Assembly (NCBI GenBank): GCA_951640165.1
Contig: OX621257.1
Coordinates: 4,909,201 to 4,973,200 of the forward strand
DNA length: 64,000 nucleotides
DNA from: Pseudoips prasinana
Lineage: Eukaryota; Arthropoda; Insecta; Lepidoptera; Nolidae
Direction: 5' to 3'
The first letter of the stretch is position 1. Each line of letters opens with the position of its first letter. Both the position numbers and the translations under genes were made by a program. A model generated the notes under the pieces. It did no database searches and was not told the DNA's origin. It worked only from the letters and a program-made list of their open reading frames with translations. Below are positions 41,641-51,646 of this stretch, piece after piece.

Positions 41641-41938
41641 TAAATTTATACAATTCATTTTAAAGATTTCTGAAACATTGTTTTCAGTATAGCATGTTTA
41701 AAATGCTAAAAGTAATAAGAAATCATAGTTTATAATAAAAACTATGATTTAATAAAAAAAAAAATATTCAAAAATGAATAATTTAAAAAGCGCCATCTGT
41801 TGGAATTGTCCGATCTAAGTATTGGCATTCCAGCCGTTGTTAGCCGTGTAGGTTTCGGTAAGATGGCGTTAAAGCGACTTAAATGCGTTAAGAAATATCG
41901 AACGAATGGGTTGTATAAATTTGAAGTGTTCAGTACCT

Positions 41939-42010
41939 GGTGCGGTGGCGGAGCGGTTAACGCACATGGGCCGGATTCCCGTGGTCGTGGGTTCGATTCC
42001 CACCCGCACT
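41939..42010 (+). tRNA. tRNA-like gene, right arm unit 7
   Basis: Identical core; spacing 370; poly(A) 14 at 42124-42137. Confidence 0.75.
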
Positions 42011-42311
42011 TAAATTTATACAATTCATTTTAAAGATTTCTGAAACATTGTTTTCAGTATAGCATGTTTAAAATGCTAAAAGTAATAAGAAATCATAGTT
42101 TATAATAAAAACTATGATTTAATAAAAAAAAAAAAAATATTCAAAAATGAATAATTTAAAAAGCGCCATCTGTTGGAATTGTCCGATCTAAGTATTGGCA
42201 TTCCAGCCGTTGTTAGCCGTGTAGGTTTCGGTAAGATGGCGTTAAAGCGACTTAAATGCGTTAAGAAATATCGAACGAATGGGTTGTATAAATTTGAAGT
42301 GTTCAGTACCT

Positions 42312-42383
42312 GGTGCGGTGGCGGAGCGGTTAACGCACATGGGCCGGATTCCCGTGGTCGTGGGTTCGATTCCCACCCGCACT
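42312..42383 (+). tRNA. tRNA-like gene, right arm unit 8, truncated unit
   Basis: Identical core; spacing 373. The unit stops 38 bases after the core at GATTTCTGAAACAT, without hairpin or poly(A), and meets the second copy of the 12-bp repeat. Confidence 0.75.
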
Positions 42384-42421
42384 TAAATTTATACAATTCA
42401 TTTTAAAGATTTCTGAAACAT

Positions 42422-42560
42422 TATAGGAGTATGTATTTACAAAGTAAAAATGGTATATGTGGTATATCAGACACTGGTTTCCATAGTACAGGCTCTGCTT
42501 AGTTTGGGATCAGATGGCCGTGTGTGATTAATGTCCCAGGATATTTATTGTTATTATTAT
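42422..42560 (+). mobile_element. SINE-A, 3' part, right of the array
   Basis: Starts with the duplicated TATAGGAGTATG and continues GTTTCCATAGTACAGGCTC to an ATT tail; completes the SINE begun at 35690. Confidence 0.85.
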
Positions 42561-42822
42561 GTATTTAAGTGCTATTAAAATACATATGCAAAAATGCATC
42601 TGACACCTTTCTCATTCCGATAAAACTGTCGGTCCGACATAATGTGAACACTCTCTTAGTGCGCAAATAAAATCTTCCCTGTTTGGTAATCTTAATAAAA
42701 GACGTTGCGACAATATTAGTGCTTTGAGAGCATATTTGGAGATAAAACTTTCAACGTGGTAATGTCATAAATTCGTAGTTTTAAAAAGGATGACTGGGTA
42801 ATTTGTTTCTTCGAAGTTTCAT

Positions 42823-43145
42823 TAAAGGTGAGTATAGACTACAAAATTTTTTCGAGCATTTCTGGGTAATGTATCGTTCTTACGAATGGTACAATACAGA
42901 CAAAAGCTCAGTTTCCAAAGCATTTCCATGTAATGTAACGTTCATGCGAATGCTCGGCGTCGCTTGTTACGGGTAAATGCTCATAGCGAGTTACACCAAT
43001 ATGCTCAGTAGTTTGTACAATAGGCTGTAACAAAGAGGCGACCGTGCTCGACGTTTAGTTTGTAAAAGGATGATACACTAGAACATATCATAGAGCAGCT
43101 CGTTGTTCTGTTACAAGTAAATGTTGTAGTCTATACTCACCTTTA
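42823..43145. mobile_element. DNA transposon remnant with 22-bp TIRs
   Basis: TAAAGGTGAGTATAGACTAC.. at 42823-42844 is inverted exactly at 43124-43145. TA at each edge would fit a Tc1/mariner-type target, but 8-bp or other duplications cannot be excluded. Interior about 280 bp, non-coding. Confidence 0.8.
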
Positions 43146-43159
43146 CATTTATTAATATT

Positions 43160-43552
43160 TAATGCCGGCCGTTGGGGCCGAAAGGTTCTCGAGTGACGAC
43201 CACGAACCGGAAGACGCAATGTGAGCAGGCCCTCTACAAGATGGACCGATATCATCATATCATATCAGCCGAAAGACGTCCACCGCTGGACAAAGGCCTC
43301 CCCCAAAGATCTCCAAAATGGCCGGTCTTGCGCTATCCGCATCCAGCGATTTCCAGCGTCCCGCACAAGATCATCGGTCCATCTTGTAGGGGGCCTGCCC
43401 ACGCTGTGTCTTCCGGTTCGTCGTCGCCACTCAAGAACCTTTCTGCCTCAGCGGCCGTCGGCTCTACGAGCTATGTGCCCTGCCCACTGCTAGTTCAGCT
43501 TGGCAATTCTTACGGCTATGTCGGTTACTTTGGTTCGCCTGCGGATCGATAA
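43160..43552. pseudogene. two RTE-type LINE 3' ends in inverted arrangement
   Basis: 43163-43247 (plus) encodes the GRWGRKVLEW-type block; 43255-43552 (minus) repeats the same region in reverse, ending with the ATGATG-type tail at the join. The shared part forms inverted arms of about 80 bp. Confidence 0.7.
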
Positions 43553-43722
43553 TCATAATCATATTCATTTATTCACATAGAATAGAGTTGCATATTAGAC
43601 CTTACAAACTAGGATGCAGTGCATCTATTTAGCTTGTGTGAAGCATGTGAATACAATGTTTATACTGGGTGTGATAACATACATAACTAACTAGTATCAC
43701 ATTTACAGACATTTGAGCCATT

Positions 43723-44315
43723 CTTTTTAGGGTTCCGTAGCCAAATGGCAAAAAACGGAAACCTTATAGATTCGTCATGTCTGTCTGTCTGTCCGTATGT
43801 CACAGCCACTTTTTTCTGAAACTATAAGAGATGTACTGCTGAAACTTGGTAAGTAGGTGTATTCTGTGAACCGCATTAAGATTTTTACACAAAAATAGAA
43901 AAAGAACAATAATTTTGGGGGGTCGCCATACATAGACTGAAACTCAAAAAAAAAATTTATCGTACACATACACGTGGGGTGTCTATGAATAGGTCTTCAA
44001 AAATCATATTGAGGTTCCTAATATCATTTTTGTCTTAACTGAACAGTTTGCGCGAGAAACACTTCTACAGTGGTAAAATGAGTGTCGTCCCCCCCCCGTG
44101 TAACTTCTAAAATAAGAGAATGATAAAACTAAAAAAAAAATATGATGTAAATTACCATGGAAACTAACAACGAAAATTGGTTTGAACGAGATCCAGCAAG
44201 TAGTTTTTTTTTATACCTTTTAAACCGCAATTTGCTTTCATTTAATCAACTGAAATACTTGCTGCTACGGAACCCTTCATGTGCGAGTCCGACTCGCACT
44301 GGGCCGGTTTTTTAT
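43723..44315 (+). repeat. REP-I, complete
   Basis: From TTTTTAGGGTTCCGTAGCC to GCTACGGAACCCTTCATGTG..GACTCGCACTGGGCCGGTTTTT. GGGTTCCGTA/TACGGAACCC form inverted ends near each terminus, pointing to a TIR element. Non-coding. Confidence 0.75.
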
Positions 44316-44317
44316 GT

Positions 44318-44450
44318 TTGATGATCTTGTGAGGGTCGCTGGAAACTGCTGGATGCGAATAGCGCAAGACCGGCAATTGTGGAGATCTTGGGGGGAGCCC
44401 TTTGTCCAGCGTCGCAGCGTCTTTCGGCTGATATGATGATGATGAATATT
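44318..44450 (+). mobile_element. RTE-type LINE 3' end
   Basis: GTGAGGGTCGCTGGAAACTGC, GCGCAAGACCGGCAATTGTGG and a GATGATGATG tail, directly after REP-I. Confidence 0.65.
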
Positions 44451-44539
44451 GTAAAAATAACGTCTTTTTTACGTACACATTTACGTAGTATAATTATGGA
44501 ACAACGTGTTAACTTTGTGGAAATACATAACTATCAAAA

Positions 44540-45075
44540 TATAGAATTAATATGTAGTGTTAAACCCGCTAATTGTAAGATTAACTAAACAAAAAATAAA
44601 AATGTCCCTCTGCTCGAATTTCATCCACGGCTGCCAGTTACAATGGAGACTAGCCAAATGTGCAGAGCATATTATAGTGCACAAGTGTGTGCATGAACAC
44701 AGGGTGACTTCCAATTCCATCACGACTGGAAAGAGCTCAGGCACAGGACCAACAGCTTAATGTGCTCTCCGAAGAGTGTAGTACTAATCCCAGAGTTCGG
44801 CAGTCAAATCCCAAAGTCACATTGGCTCGACACAGGATTTGAACCCAGGACTTCATTATCTGGGGTTGGAAACGCTACCGCTAGTACAACGAGGTAGTCG
44901 ATCCCAAAAAATATGCACATATTAGAAGGAAAATATTAACATCAAATTACATGCGCCAGTATGATACCCAACACTTGTTTGACTCCTCCACGGACCACTC
45001 TCAAGGGATGTTAACTCGTCCAGTGCTCGAATGCGAAATTGAGTCACATGTACATATTGTGATTATTTACGTTGT
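44540..45075. repeat. REP-H copy interrupted by SINE-B
   Basis: TTAATATGTAGTGTTAAACC at left and TCCACGGACCACTCTCAAGG at right are REP-H phrases; the SINE-B at 44592-44905 lies between. Confidence 0.6.
44592..44905 (-). mobile_element. SINE-B, inverted
   Basis: Body GTGCACAAGTGTGTGCATG and ACGACTGGAAAGAGCTCAGG; head complement at 44835-44895 with GGATTTGAACCCAGG. Confidence 0.7.
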
Positions 45076-45778
45076 AGTTACGTGATTCTTCCGTTGTCGC
45101 GTAACAGAATATTTTGTTACACAACAATAATACTTTTGTTGTTCAGTAGAAAATGCTATCAAGATTGTGTCAATACTTATAATTACTTTGACATTAGCAG
45201 CCACATATTTTTTATTTTTACGATTTTTTTTTATTTCGCAGTGTTAATGGACAGATTTCTATTAACAATATTATTATCAATATAATGAAATTATTGTAAC
45301 GTTATTTTATTTTCATTGTAATTTTTTATTTATTTTTATAAAATCTGGGACAATGATGTTGAATGACATAACTCTGTAATATAATTCAACATTTACATAC
45401 CTCGTCAAGATCATAATTTTTAGGTTTCACCAACCTTATTATGCAAATATATTTTATTACGCAAATAAAAAAAAATTGATTGATTGATGGTCTAAAACGC
45501 ATTACTAAACTTTTAAATAAAGATAAGTTGATTATAAAGTATGTGTATAAGTATGTGTTTCAAAACCGTAATTAATTATTATAATTATTACAGTAACACA
45601 TTCCAGTTAGAATAGAATACATTTTATCAGCCATAGAGACATACAGGAAATCAAAGAAAACAATACAGTAGGTATAGATTACAAACAACAAACACAATAA
45701 ATAGAGATACAGTACAGTCAGTAATGAGTACAGAAATAAATAAAGTTAGCAATTTTAAATCTTTGTCGTGGGTGAGGT
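45076..45778. other. unassigned AT-rich stretch
   Basis: Nothing recognised. Confidence 0.4.
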
Positions 45779-45779
45779 T

Positions 45780-45992
45780 CGGTATCTAGGCACGCGGGAA
45801 CTCCGTAGATGGGTGACTGACTGCTAAAGTGGTTTAATTTCTGAGCGCTTCCGTGCTTTGGAATACACGTTTAGCTTGGTCCAGATTGTAGGTATTAGAT
45901 AACCGTTGTTGAGCCATGTCAGAGGCCTACAGAGTGGCTTGAACAACTCTGACACTAAGGTAACCACTGCATATACGATAAAGTAAGTACTT
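45780..45992 (-). repeat. REP-F, inverted
   Basis: CTAAAGTGGTTTAATTTCTGAGC and TTGAACAACTCTGACACTAAGG are complement-sense REP-F phrases. Confidence 0.7.
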
Positions 45993-46585
45993 GACATACC
46001 TGGTTTTGGAACCGATATCCTCTCCCACACGTTTTTAATAAAACTAAACCACTTAGCGAGCTTGAAGTATGGTCTAAACGTGCGCAATATTAGAAGCTAT
46101 TCGACTCCAAGTTATTGTTAATGTTCCAACTGGAAAGCCAATGCAGTTAGTAGAACATCATAGAGGGGGTAAGAGATAGCCTGCCAAAAGCATACCGTAA
46201 TGCTTCTCCGATAAAACTGCGTAAAACACTGTATATTGCGATGATTGTTACTCGATCACGCAAAAATTTCAATGGACATAGTTTAAGTAGGAGGTAAAAT
46301 GGCGGATCATAGCTAGTCCTAACTATATTTTTGTATAAACAATGCCAATGTGAGTTGGTTCTTTTGTTACACTTAAGCGCCTTAATATATCTATTATTAT
46401 CAATGTATATAAATAAATATCTTGGGACAACTGACACACTGCTATCTCTGCTATCTGATTCTATGGCAATCAGTCAACTGATAAACATATATTTCTAAAC
46501 TAACTTTTTTCACGTTCCAGTTACATATAGAAACACTTAGAAAGAAGAAAGAAATAAATACTTTTATTTATAATGCATATATAAA
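45993..46585. other. unassigned stretch
   Basis: A 96-codon minus frame (46147-46437) has no recognised domain. Confidence 0.35.
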
Positions 46586-46589
46586 CAAA

Positions 46590-46765
46590 TTAGTTTAAAG
46601 GCGCTAAAAAACAAAACAAACACTCAGTTTCATGTCCCAGCTACATATTATACATCCATTACACTCAGATGCAGAACAAATCACACAATAATATGTCTTG
46701 GGTAGAATTGAGTAGACCTCTGAGTTATCAGTCAGGGTGACTAAACGCTAGAACAACAACAACAG
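46590..46765 (-). mobile_element. degenerate SINE
   Basis: Order CATCCATTACACTCAGATGC, ATCACACAATAATATG, GAATTGAGTAGACCTCTGAG parallels a reverse SINE-C with a decayed head. Confidence 0.4.
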
Positions 46766-46782
46766 GCGATAACATTATAAGT

Positions 46783-49002
46783 ATGAACAAATACTTATTT
46801 GAAACAGCTTTATCTGTAACTGCCCGGGAAGTGTCAGTGGCCGTATCTTCCTTCCGGAGTGGTTCCGCGGGCGGCCTTGATGGTTTGACCCCTCAGCATC
46901 TCCAAGACCTGATTAATCCATCCATGGGGGTCGCTGGCGAATCACTTTTGCAGGAACTTACGGCCCTGATTAACTTAATGCTTAGCGGCAATGTTTGCGG
47001 ATCCATTATTGATGTTTTGTACGGGGCGAACCTCTGTGCCCTTTACAAACGCGATGGTGGCATCCGCCCCATTGCTGTTGGATGCGTTTTCCGTCGTATG
47101 GCAGCCAAATTATGTTGCAAACACGTACATGGAAAGCTTTCATCCGTTTTCCAGCCCCTGCAGCTCGGATTTGGCTCCAAGGGGGGCTGTGAGGCTGCCA
47201 TACACGCACTTTCCACTTATTTATGTGGTGGTAAAGGTGAGGTCATCCTTAAGGTTGACCTGAAGAACGCCTTTAACTCTGTAAATAGGGATACCTTGTT
47301 GGCCGAGGTGCAAAAAGAAACCCCCGAAATTTATCATTTTATTTGGCAATGTTACCGTTATCCCACAAAATTATTATACAAAGGACACACTTTAGATTCA
47401 GCCGTCGGATGCCAACAAGGTGACCCTCTCGGACCGGTCATTTTTAGTCTTGCCATACACCCAATAATTCGGCAGCTAAATTCAAAATTTAACGCATGGT
47501 ATTTAGATGATGGGACCCTAGGAGGTGATGCTGTAACTGTCCTGAATGACCTAATTTTCCTAAAAGAATCATTAAAATCAATTGGCCTCGATCTTAACCC
47601 ATCCAAATGCGAACTTTTTATAACAAACGAAGTCAATAAAAACACTATAACTTCTAAATTTAATTATATAGCCCCAGATATCAAAATCCTAAATAAAAAC
47701 TCGTTACGCCTCCTGGGGTCTCCCATCCTGGAAGAGGGGTTCTCACCATTCATAGACGAAAAAATTCAAAATTTCATTGATATTTCAGAACGATTTTCTA
47801 AACTAAACTCACATTCATCATACACATTGATTCGGTACTGCTGTTTTGTTCCCAAATTTACATACGTCATACGTTCTTGTCAATTATGGAAACATTCGGC
47901 CCTCCTTGGAAAAGTTGACCAAATTTTACGTGACACCCTATGCTCAATTTTAAATTTAGACCTGGATGACCGTGCCTGGGCGCAAGCTACTCTTCCTGTG
48001 CGCATGGGCGGCCTTGGCATCCGCAAAATTACTAAGGTTAGCTTACCAGCGTTTCTGTCCTCAGTCCACTCTACCAAGGAACTAATCGGTAAAATTCTTT
48101 CACCTACTCAGGTTAGTTCAGAGGTAAGGTGTTCGACTGATGCCATAAACGTTTGGAAAATGACCTGTTCAAGTTCAGACCTACCCACGAACCCGTCCTC
48201 CCAGAAACAGTGGGACCAGCCGCTTTGCGAGTTAGTGCGTAATAATCTCATAAATACATGCACGAACCTCGCGGAACGCGCCCGTCTACTGGCTGTGGGA
48301 GAATGGGAGTCGGGTTTATGGTTACAGGCGTTACCGTCGCCCAACATAGGTACTATGCTGGACAACGGTACTTTTCGCGTCGCTGCCGGCCTCCGTCTGG
48401 GTGTCTCATGCGTTGCTCCGCATCGTTGTAGGTGTGGGGAAGCGGTCGATCACCTTGGACGCCATGGTCTGTCATGTTGCCGTAGCGCGGGCAGAATCTC
48501 ACGCCACAGTAGCATCAATGATATAATCCGTCGGGCTCTTTCCAGCGTTGACGTCCCAGCGGTTCTAGAACCGAGCGGCTTGGCACGTGATGATGGAAAG
48601 AGACCCGATGGTATGTCTTTGGTTCCGTGGAAGATGGGTAGGCCCCTGGTGTGGGACGCAACATGCGTCGACACCCTTGCGCCCTCCCATCTTCCCCATA
48701 CGTCGGGTTCTGCAGGCGCTGCTGCTGCTTTGGCGGAAACCCTTAAACGGCGCAAATACACAAATTTGGCAGCAAATTTTGTTTTTGAGCCGTTTGGGGT
48801 AGAAACCTTAGGACCATGGGGCCCAAGCGCACATTTAATGTTTCGGGAAATAGCTAAACGTTTGATCGACGCTTCCCATGATCAGAGGGCTGGTCTCTTC
48901 TTGGGTCAGAGGATCAGCATTGCCATCCAGCGTGGCAATGCGGCCAGCCTTCTGGGCACTTTTCCCATAAGCGATGCGGAGGGATTATTGGACGCCTTTT
49001 AG
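46783..49002 (+). CDS. reverse transcriptase with C-terminal zinc-knuckle/nuclease-like region
   Basis: 739 uninterrupted codons; an in-frame TGA at 46738 limits the 5' end and the first ATG is used. RT core: RPIAVGCVFRRMAAK (95-109), KVDLKNAFNSVN with catalytic D159, GCQQGDPLGPVIF (209-221), and WYLDDGTLGG with D242/D243. After a thumb-like region comes C549-C551-H557-H561-C565-C566, then RHSSINDIIRRAL, E596, KRPDG with D609, and VWDATCVDT with D625. A Cys/His knuckle followed by RPD and a second D resembles the restriction-like endonuclease of R2-group LINEs, which also lies after the RT. YLDD instead of the usual LINE YADD/FADD is unusual. The N-terminus starts almost at RT motif 0, so DNA-binding domains normally upstream may be truncated. 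AATAAA follows at 49071-49076. Clade not identified. An uncharacterised metazoan RT family or a domesticated gene are both possible. Confidence 0.8.
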   Translation: MNKYLFETALSVTAREVSVAVSSFRSGSAGGLDGLTPQHLQDLINPSMGVAGESLLQELTALINLMLSGNVCGSIIDVLYGANLCALYKRDGGIRPIAVGCVFRRMAAKLCCKHVHGKLSSVFQPLQLGFGSKGGCEAAIHALSTYLCGGKGEVILKVDLKNAFNSVNRDTLLAEVQKETPEIYHFIWQCYRYPTKLLYKGHTLDSAVGCQQGDPLGPVIFSLAIHPIIRQLNSKFNAWYLDDGTLGGDAVTVLNDLIFLKESLKSIGLDLNPSKCELFITNEVNKNTITSKFNYIAPDIKILNKNSLRLLGSPILEEGFSPFIDEKIQNFIDISERFSKLNSHSSYTLIRYCCFVPKFTYVIRSCQLWKHSALLGKVDQILRDTLCSILNLDLDDRAWAQATLPVRMGGLGIRKITKVSLPAFLSSVHSTKELIGKILSPTQVSSEVRCSTDAINVWKMTCSSSDLPTNPSSQKQWDQPLCELVRNNLINTCTNLAERARLLAVGEWESGLWLQALPSPNIGTMLDNGTFRVAAGLRLGVSCVAPHRCRCGEAVDHLGRHGLSCCRSAGRISRHSSINDIIRRALSSVDVPAVLEPSGLARDDGKRPDGMSLVPWKMGRPLVWDATCVDTLAPSHLPHTSGSAGAAAALAETLKRRKYTNLAANFVFEPFGVETLGPWGPSAHLMFREIAKRLIDASHDQRAGLFLGQRISIAIQRGNAASLLGTFPISDAEGLLDAF

Positions 49003-49348
49003 GGTAAATAGTGTATCATAGTTTATCTAGTTTTAGCTTATAATTTCATTTTATTTAATTTAATGACTGAAATAAATGTTGTTCACATTCATAATACCAT
49101 TACCAAATAATGGAGATAATTATAATTAATAATGGATACTCTAAATGAACAAATTAGTTTTAGCCTCGTCAAAACCCTTGAGCCTCTACGTATTCGTCCG
49201 CGCGTCGCGTCATCCACCAGCAAAGTACCCAGAAGGCAGACAGTGCGGCATTTCCACGCTGGATACTTAATCTGTGTCCCAAGTAAGCATCAACCAGGTC
49301 ACGAGTTGCACCGTCTTTTCAATAATTCATGAAATATAATAAAAAAAA
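49003..49348. other. 3' flank of the RT gene
   Basis: AT-rich, with AATAAATGTTG at 49071. A 66-codon frame (49132-49332) shows no domain. No poly(A) or clear target duplication was seen. Confidence 0.4.
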
Positions 49349-49349
49349 T

Positions 49350-49792
49350 ATCATCATAACAGCTGAAAGTAGTCCACTGCTGGACAAAAGTCCCCCCTAA
49401 GATTCATCTTGGATGGATATGCCATAATCGCCATGCTTGGCAAACGGGTTGGCGATCGCAGTATGATGGTCATTCTATATTCTGTTTTATTGTTTCTTAT
49501 TATTTATTTTTTACTTTTATCTTGTTTGTACCTAGTCATTTAAGTGTTGTATGTACCTAATTCTTTATAAATGTAAAATATTTGGTTCCTGCAGGACAAG
49601 CCTGCGTGCTTAGTGCCGAAATCATTGCTGAAAGTAACATGCACTTAAAATTTTGTGAAATAAATATTTGATTTGATTTGATTTGATAGTACTCAGAAAG
49701 AAGATGCTGCCCGTCCTCTGCTAGATATTATCTGGTCGACTTCTATGCCCCCCACGGGATGAGATAAGGTGATGATATTCTGATATTCGCCG
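49350..49792 (+). repeat. REP-G split by a LINE 3' end
   Basis: ATCATAACAGCTGAAAGTAG..GTTGGCGATCGCAGTATGATGGTCAT before the insert and GTACTCAGAAAGAAGATGCTG..CACGGGATGAGATAAGGTG after it. Confidence 0.7.
49472..49686 (+). mobile_element. LINE 3' UTR with TTGAT tail
   Basis: CCTGCAGGACAAGCCTGCGTG, then GAAATAAATATTTGATTTGATTTGATTTGATA. Inserted within REP-G between GGTCAT and AGTACTC. Confidence 0.7.
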
Positions 49793-49799
49793 CAGTCAC

Positions 49800-50280
49800 T
49801 ACATAGCATATGAAAGGTAATATAGTGAGTGCAAAATTAAAAATAATTCGTTAGGCTGACGCTTACACCGGCTATAGGATTAATCGAAAAAGTTATAGCT
49901 TAGCTGTTTCGCAACAGCTTCGATACACTTATCATGCTTTTAATAAAGTACTTTGCTCGCGGATTTTCTTGCGAAATCATTATTCTTGGATAATACTATA
50001 CTGCTTGTTCCCGTAAATCTTTAATACAGAAACAATAAGTAAGTCATTTATTATAGTTTAAGTAAGAACTTATTTTATTTTTCAATAAATGTGTACAAAT
50101 GTCATGTAGAGTTATATATGTGCATACCTTTATAATTTACTCCTTCGAGAGAGTGATAATACATGCATACACCTATGTATCACTAAGCCACTAGGTATAC
50201 AAAAATAAATAAGGATTGCTAATGTGGGTAGAAGCGGGAATTTTAAATGTAGCCTGAAGTAAATGTAATTTACGAGTTGG
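49800..50280. other. unassigned AT-rich stretch
   Basis: Nothing recognised. Confidence 0.4.
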
Positions 50281-50283
50281 AAT

Positions 50284-50340
50284 ATACATACATACTGTTT
50301 CCCAGAGGGAGACAACGGATTTCTATTTGTCACGATATTT
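50284..50340 (-). mobile_element. RTE LINE 3' end scrap
   Basis: TGTTTCCCAGAGGGAGACAACGG and TATTTGTCACGAT match the end at 30840-30890, with an 8-base deletion. Confidence 0.55.
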
Positions 50341-50479
50341 TTATTTATTTATTTGTTGTTTTTACTGTATCCGTATAAACTATTTGAAAACCATCGAGGC
50401 AACTGTCGGAAAAGTCGAAAGATTAATTTTTTGCACATCCTTTTTCCTAGTTTACTGACATTATATCCTAATTAATGCT

Positions 50480-50620
50480 TAAGTTTGTGAGTATGGATGT
50501 ATGGACGTTAGTTATTCTTCCATGCATAAACTACCGAATGAATTTTGATGAAACTTTGTAGTAATAAGTTTAAAAGAGTTATTAAAGCCATAATATTACA
50601 AAATTTATGGTTATTTATTT
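50480..50620. repeat. HEL-2-like body fragment
   Basis: GTGAGTATGGATGTATGG, GAATGAATTTTGATGAAACTTT; ends not found. Confidence 0.35.
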
Positions 50621-50729
50621 GACAAAAGTGCTTGAGATTGAGTTATTCTGATTCAACACACATGATTGTAATTAATCTTAAGTGAGATAATATTAATTGT
50701 AATATTTATTAAAAAAAAAAAAAACGATT

Positions 50730-50930
50730 CCTACTGAGTTTTCTGGCAGTGTTTCTCAGTAGCTGCCACGTCATGCACTGCACGGTAGGGTAACAAAATG
50801 ACGATTCCACATAGATGTAATTTTTTTAAGGAATAAATGATTTTTGACTTTGACTTACATATCCGAAACACACATAGGTAGTCTAGAATTTATAAAGTTT
50901 ACCGCGGTTTAACCGCAGGGCACAAGCTCA
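50730..50930 (+). mobile_element. LINE 3' tail, then a Helitron-like end
   Basis: CTACTGAGTTTTCTGGCAGTG..TTTTTGACTTTGACTT is a LINE 3' end; 50885-50926 carries ACCGCGGTTTAACCGCAGGGCAC, a Helitron-type hairpin. Confidence 0.5.
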
Positions 50931-51430
50931 CACAGTTCTTTATAATTAATGCTTGTCGGTTTACGGTACTTTTGAGTCAGTATGTCTATCTATTAATTTA
51001 TGTCAAGATATAATATAAGTACGTTTGCTCCTAAGTCAACTTATAAACACGATATGGAAAAAAATTAAGCATCGACTTTACAGAGAATATAACACGGAGA
51101 GACAGACAAATTTCAAACTTATAAATAAACTTTTTTTTAAGTCGAGGATCGAAAATACCAGTAAACAATCAGCGATTTTAAAATCGCTGCGATTAAAAGT
51201 CGCTACGTACGCGGCTCTGTTTTCTTTATTGGATTTAATTAGGGCGTACTGTGGTTTTCGCTTCCGTTTACACTGCAGTTCAACTTAGCTCTTGTTGATC
51301 AAACAATAAGGTTTATTTAGCTGTGTAATGAAGTTAGTATCTCTTGTCGGAGCAATTTAATACAAAGCCAGCATGTGTTTCGGATGGTCACCTATTTGTG
51401 GGCTCTTATTAAATGCCTTGCTAATATAGT
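50931..51430. other. unassigned stretch
   Basis: Includes the 20-bp palindrome CAGCGATTTTAAAATCGCTG at 51171-51190. No exon was recognised in the 87-codon plus frame (51025-51288). Confidence 0.4.
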
Positions 51431-51436
51431 CAACAC

Positions 51437-51646
51437 AAGGAGGTTTTGAATTAGATTGTATGTTTTTCTGTATGTGTGTCCGGGCTAAACTCGAAAAGTA
51501 CTGCATGGATTTACTTCAAATTTTGGGTGCATATTACTAAGAGGTCGGGTCAACATATAGGCCTCATTTATCACGCTGTCACCTACGGGGAGGACCTGTG
51601 ATAATTTATAAAATTTAACGCGGATAAAACCGCGGGGCACTGCTTG
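51437..51646 (+). mobile_element. HEL-1, 5'-truncated
   Basis: From CTGTATGTGTGTCCGGGCTA to GCGGATAAAACCGCGGGGCACTGCTTG; the terminal CTAG is mutated to CTTG. Confidence 0.65.

Larger units (their letters stand above)
35809..42421. repeat. inverted tandem array of 18 tRNA-bearing units
   Basis: 6613 bp between exact 12-bp direct repeats. Unit of 368-388 bp: a 195-bp upstream part (GCGCCATCTGTTGG, CCAGCCGTTGTTAGCCG), a 72-nt tRNA-like gene, a 125-bp downstream part with hairpin ATCATAGTTTTTATTATAAACTATGAT (27 bp of which arms are 11), and a poly(A) of 9-29. TTGTATAAATTT lies on both sides of the tRNA core as inverted arms. Ten cores are on the minus strand (left), eight on the plus strand (right), with the switch at about 39413. 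Apart from poly(A) length the units look identical except for rare changes such as A to G at 38468. Overlapping 77- and 90-codon frames in each unit are unlikely to be proteins. Confidence 0.95.

Noticed and set aside
35919..42406. Repeated 77-codon and about 90-codon frames in every array unit as a multicopy protein family
   Set aside because: They overlap the tRNA-like core on opposite strands, and strings such as GWESNPRPRES arise from reading a tRNA B box. Identity simply follows from DNA identity of the units.
35809..42421. Ordinary tandem SINE copies
   Set aside because: The pol III promoter is internal with a T4 stop close behind, and 195 bp lie upstream of it; copies have no individual target duplications.
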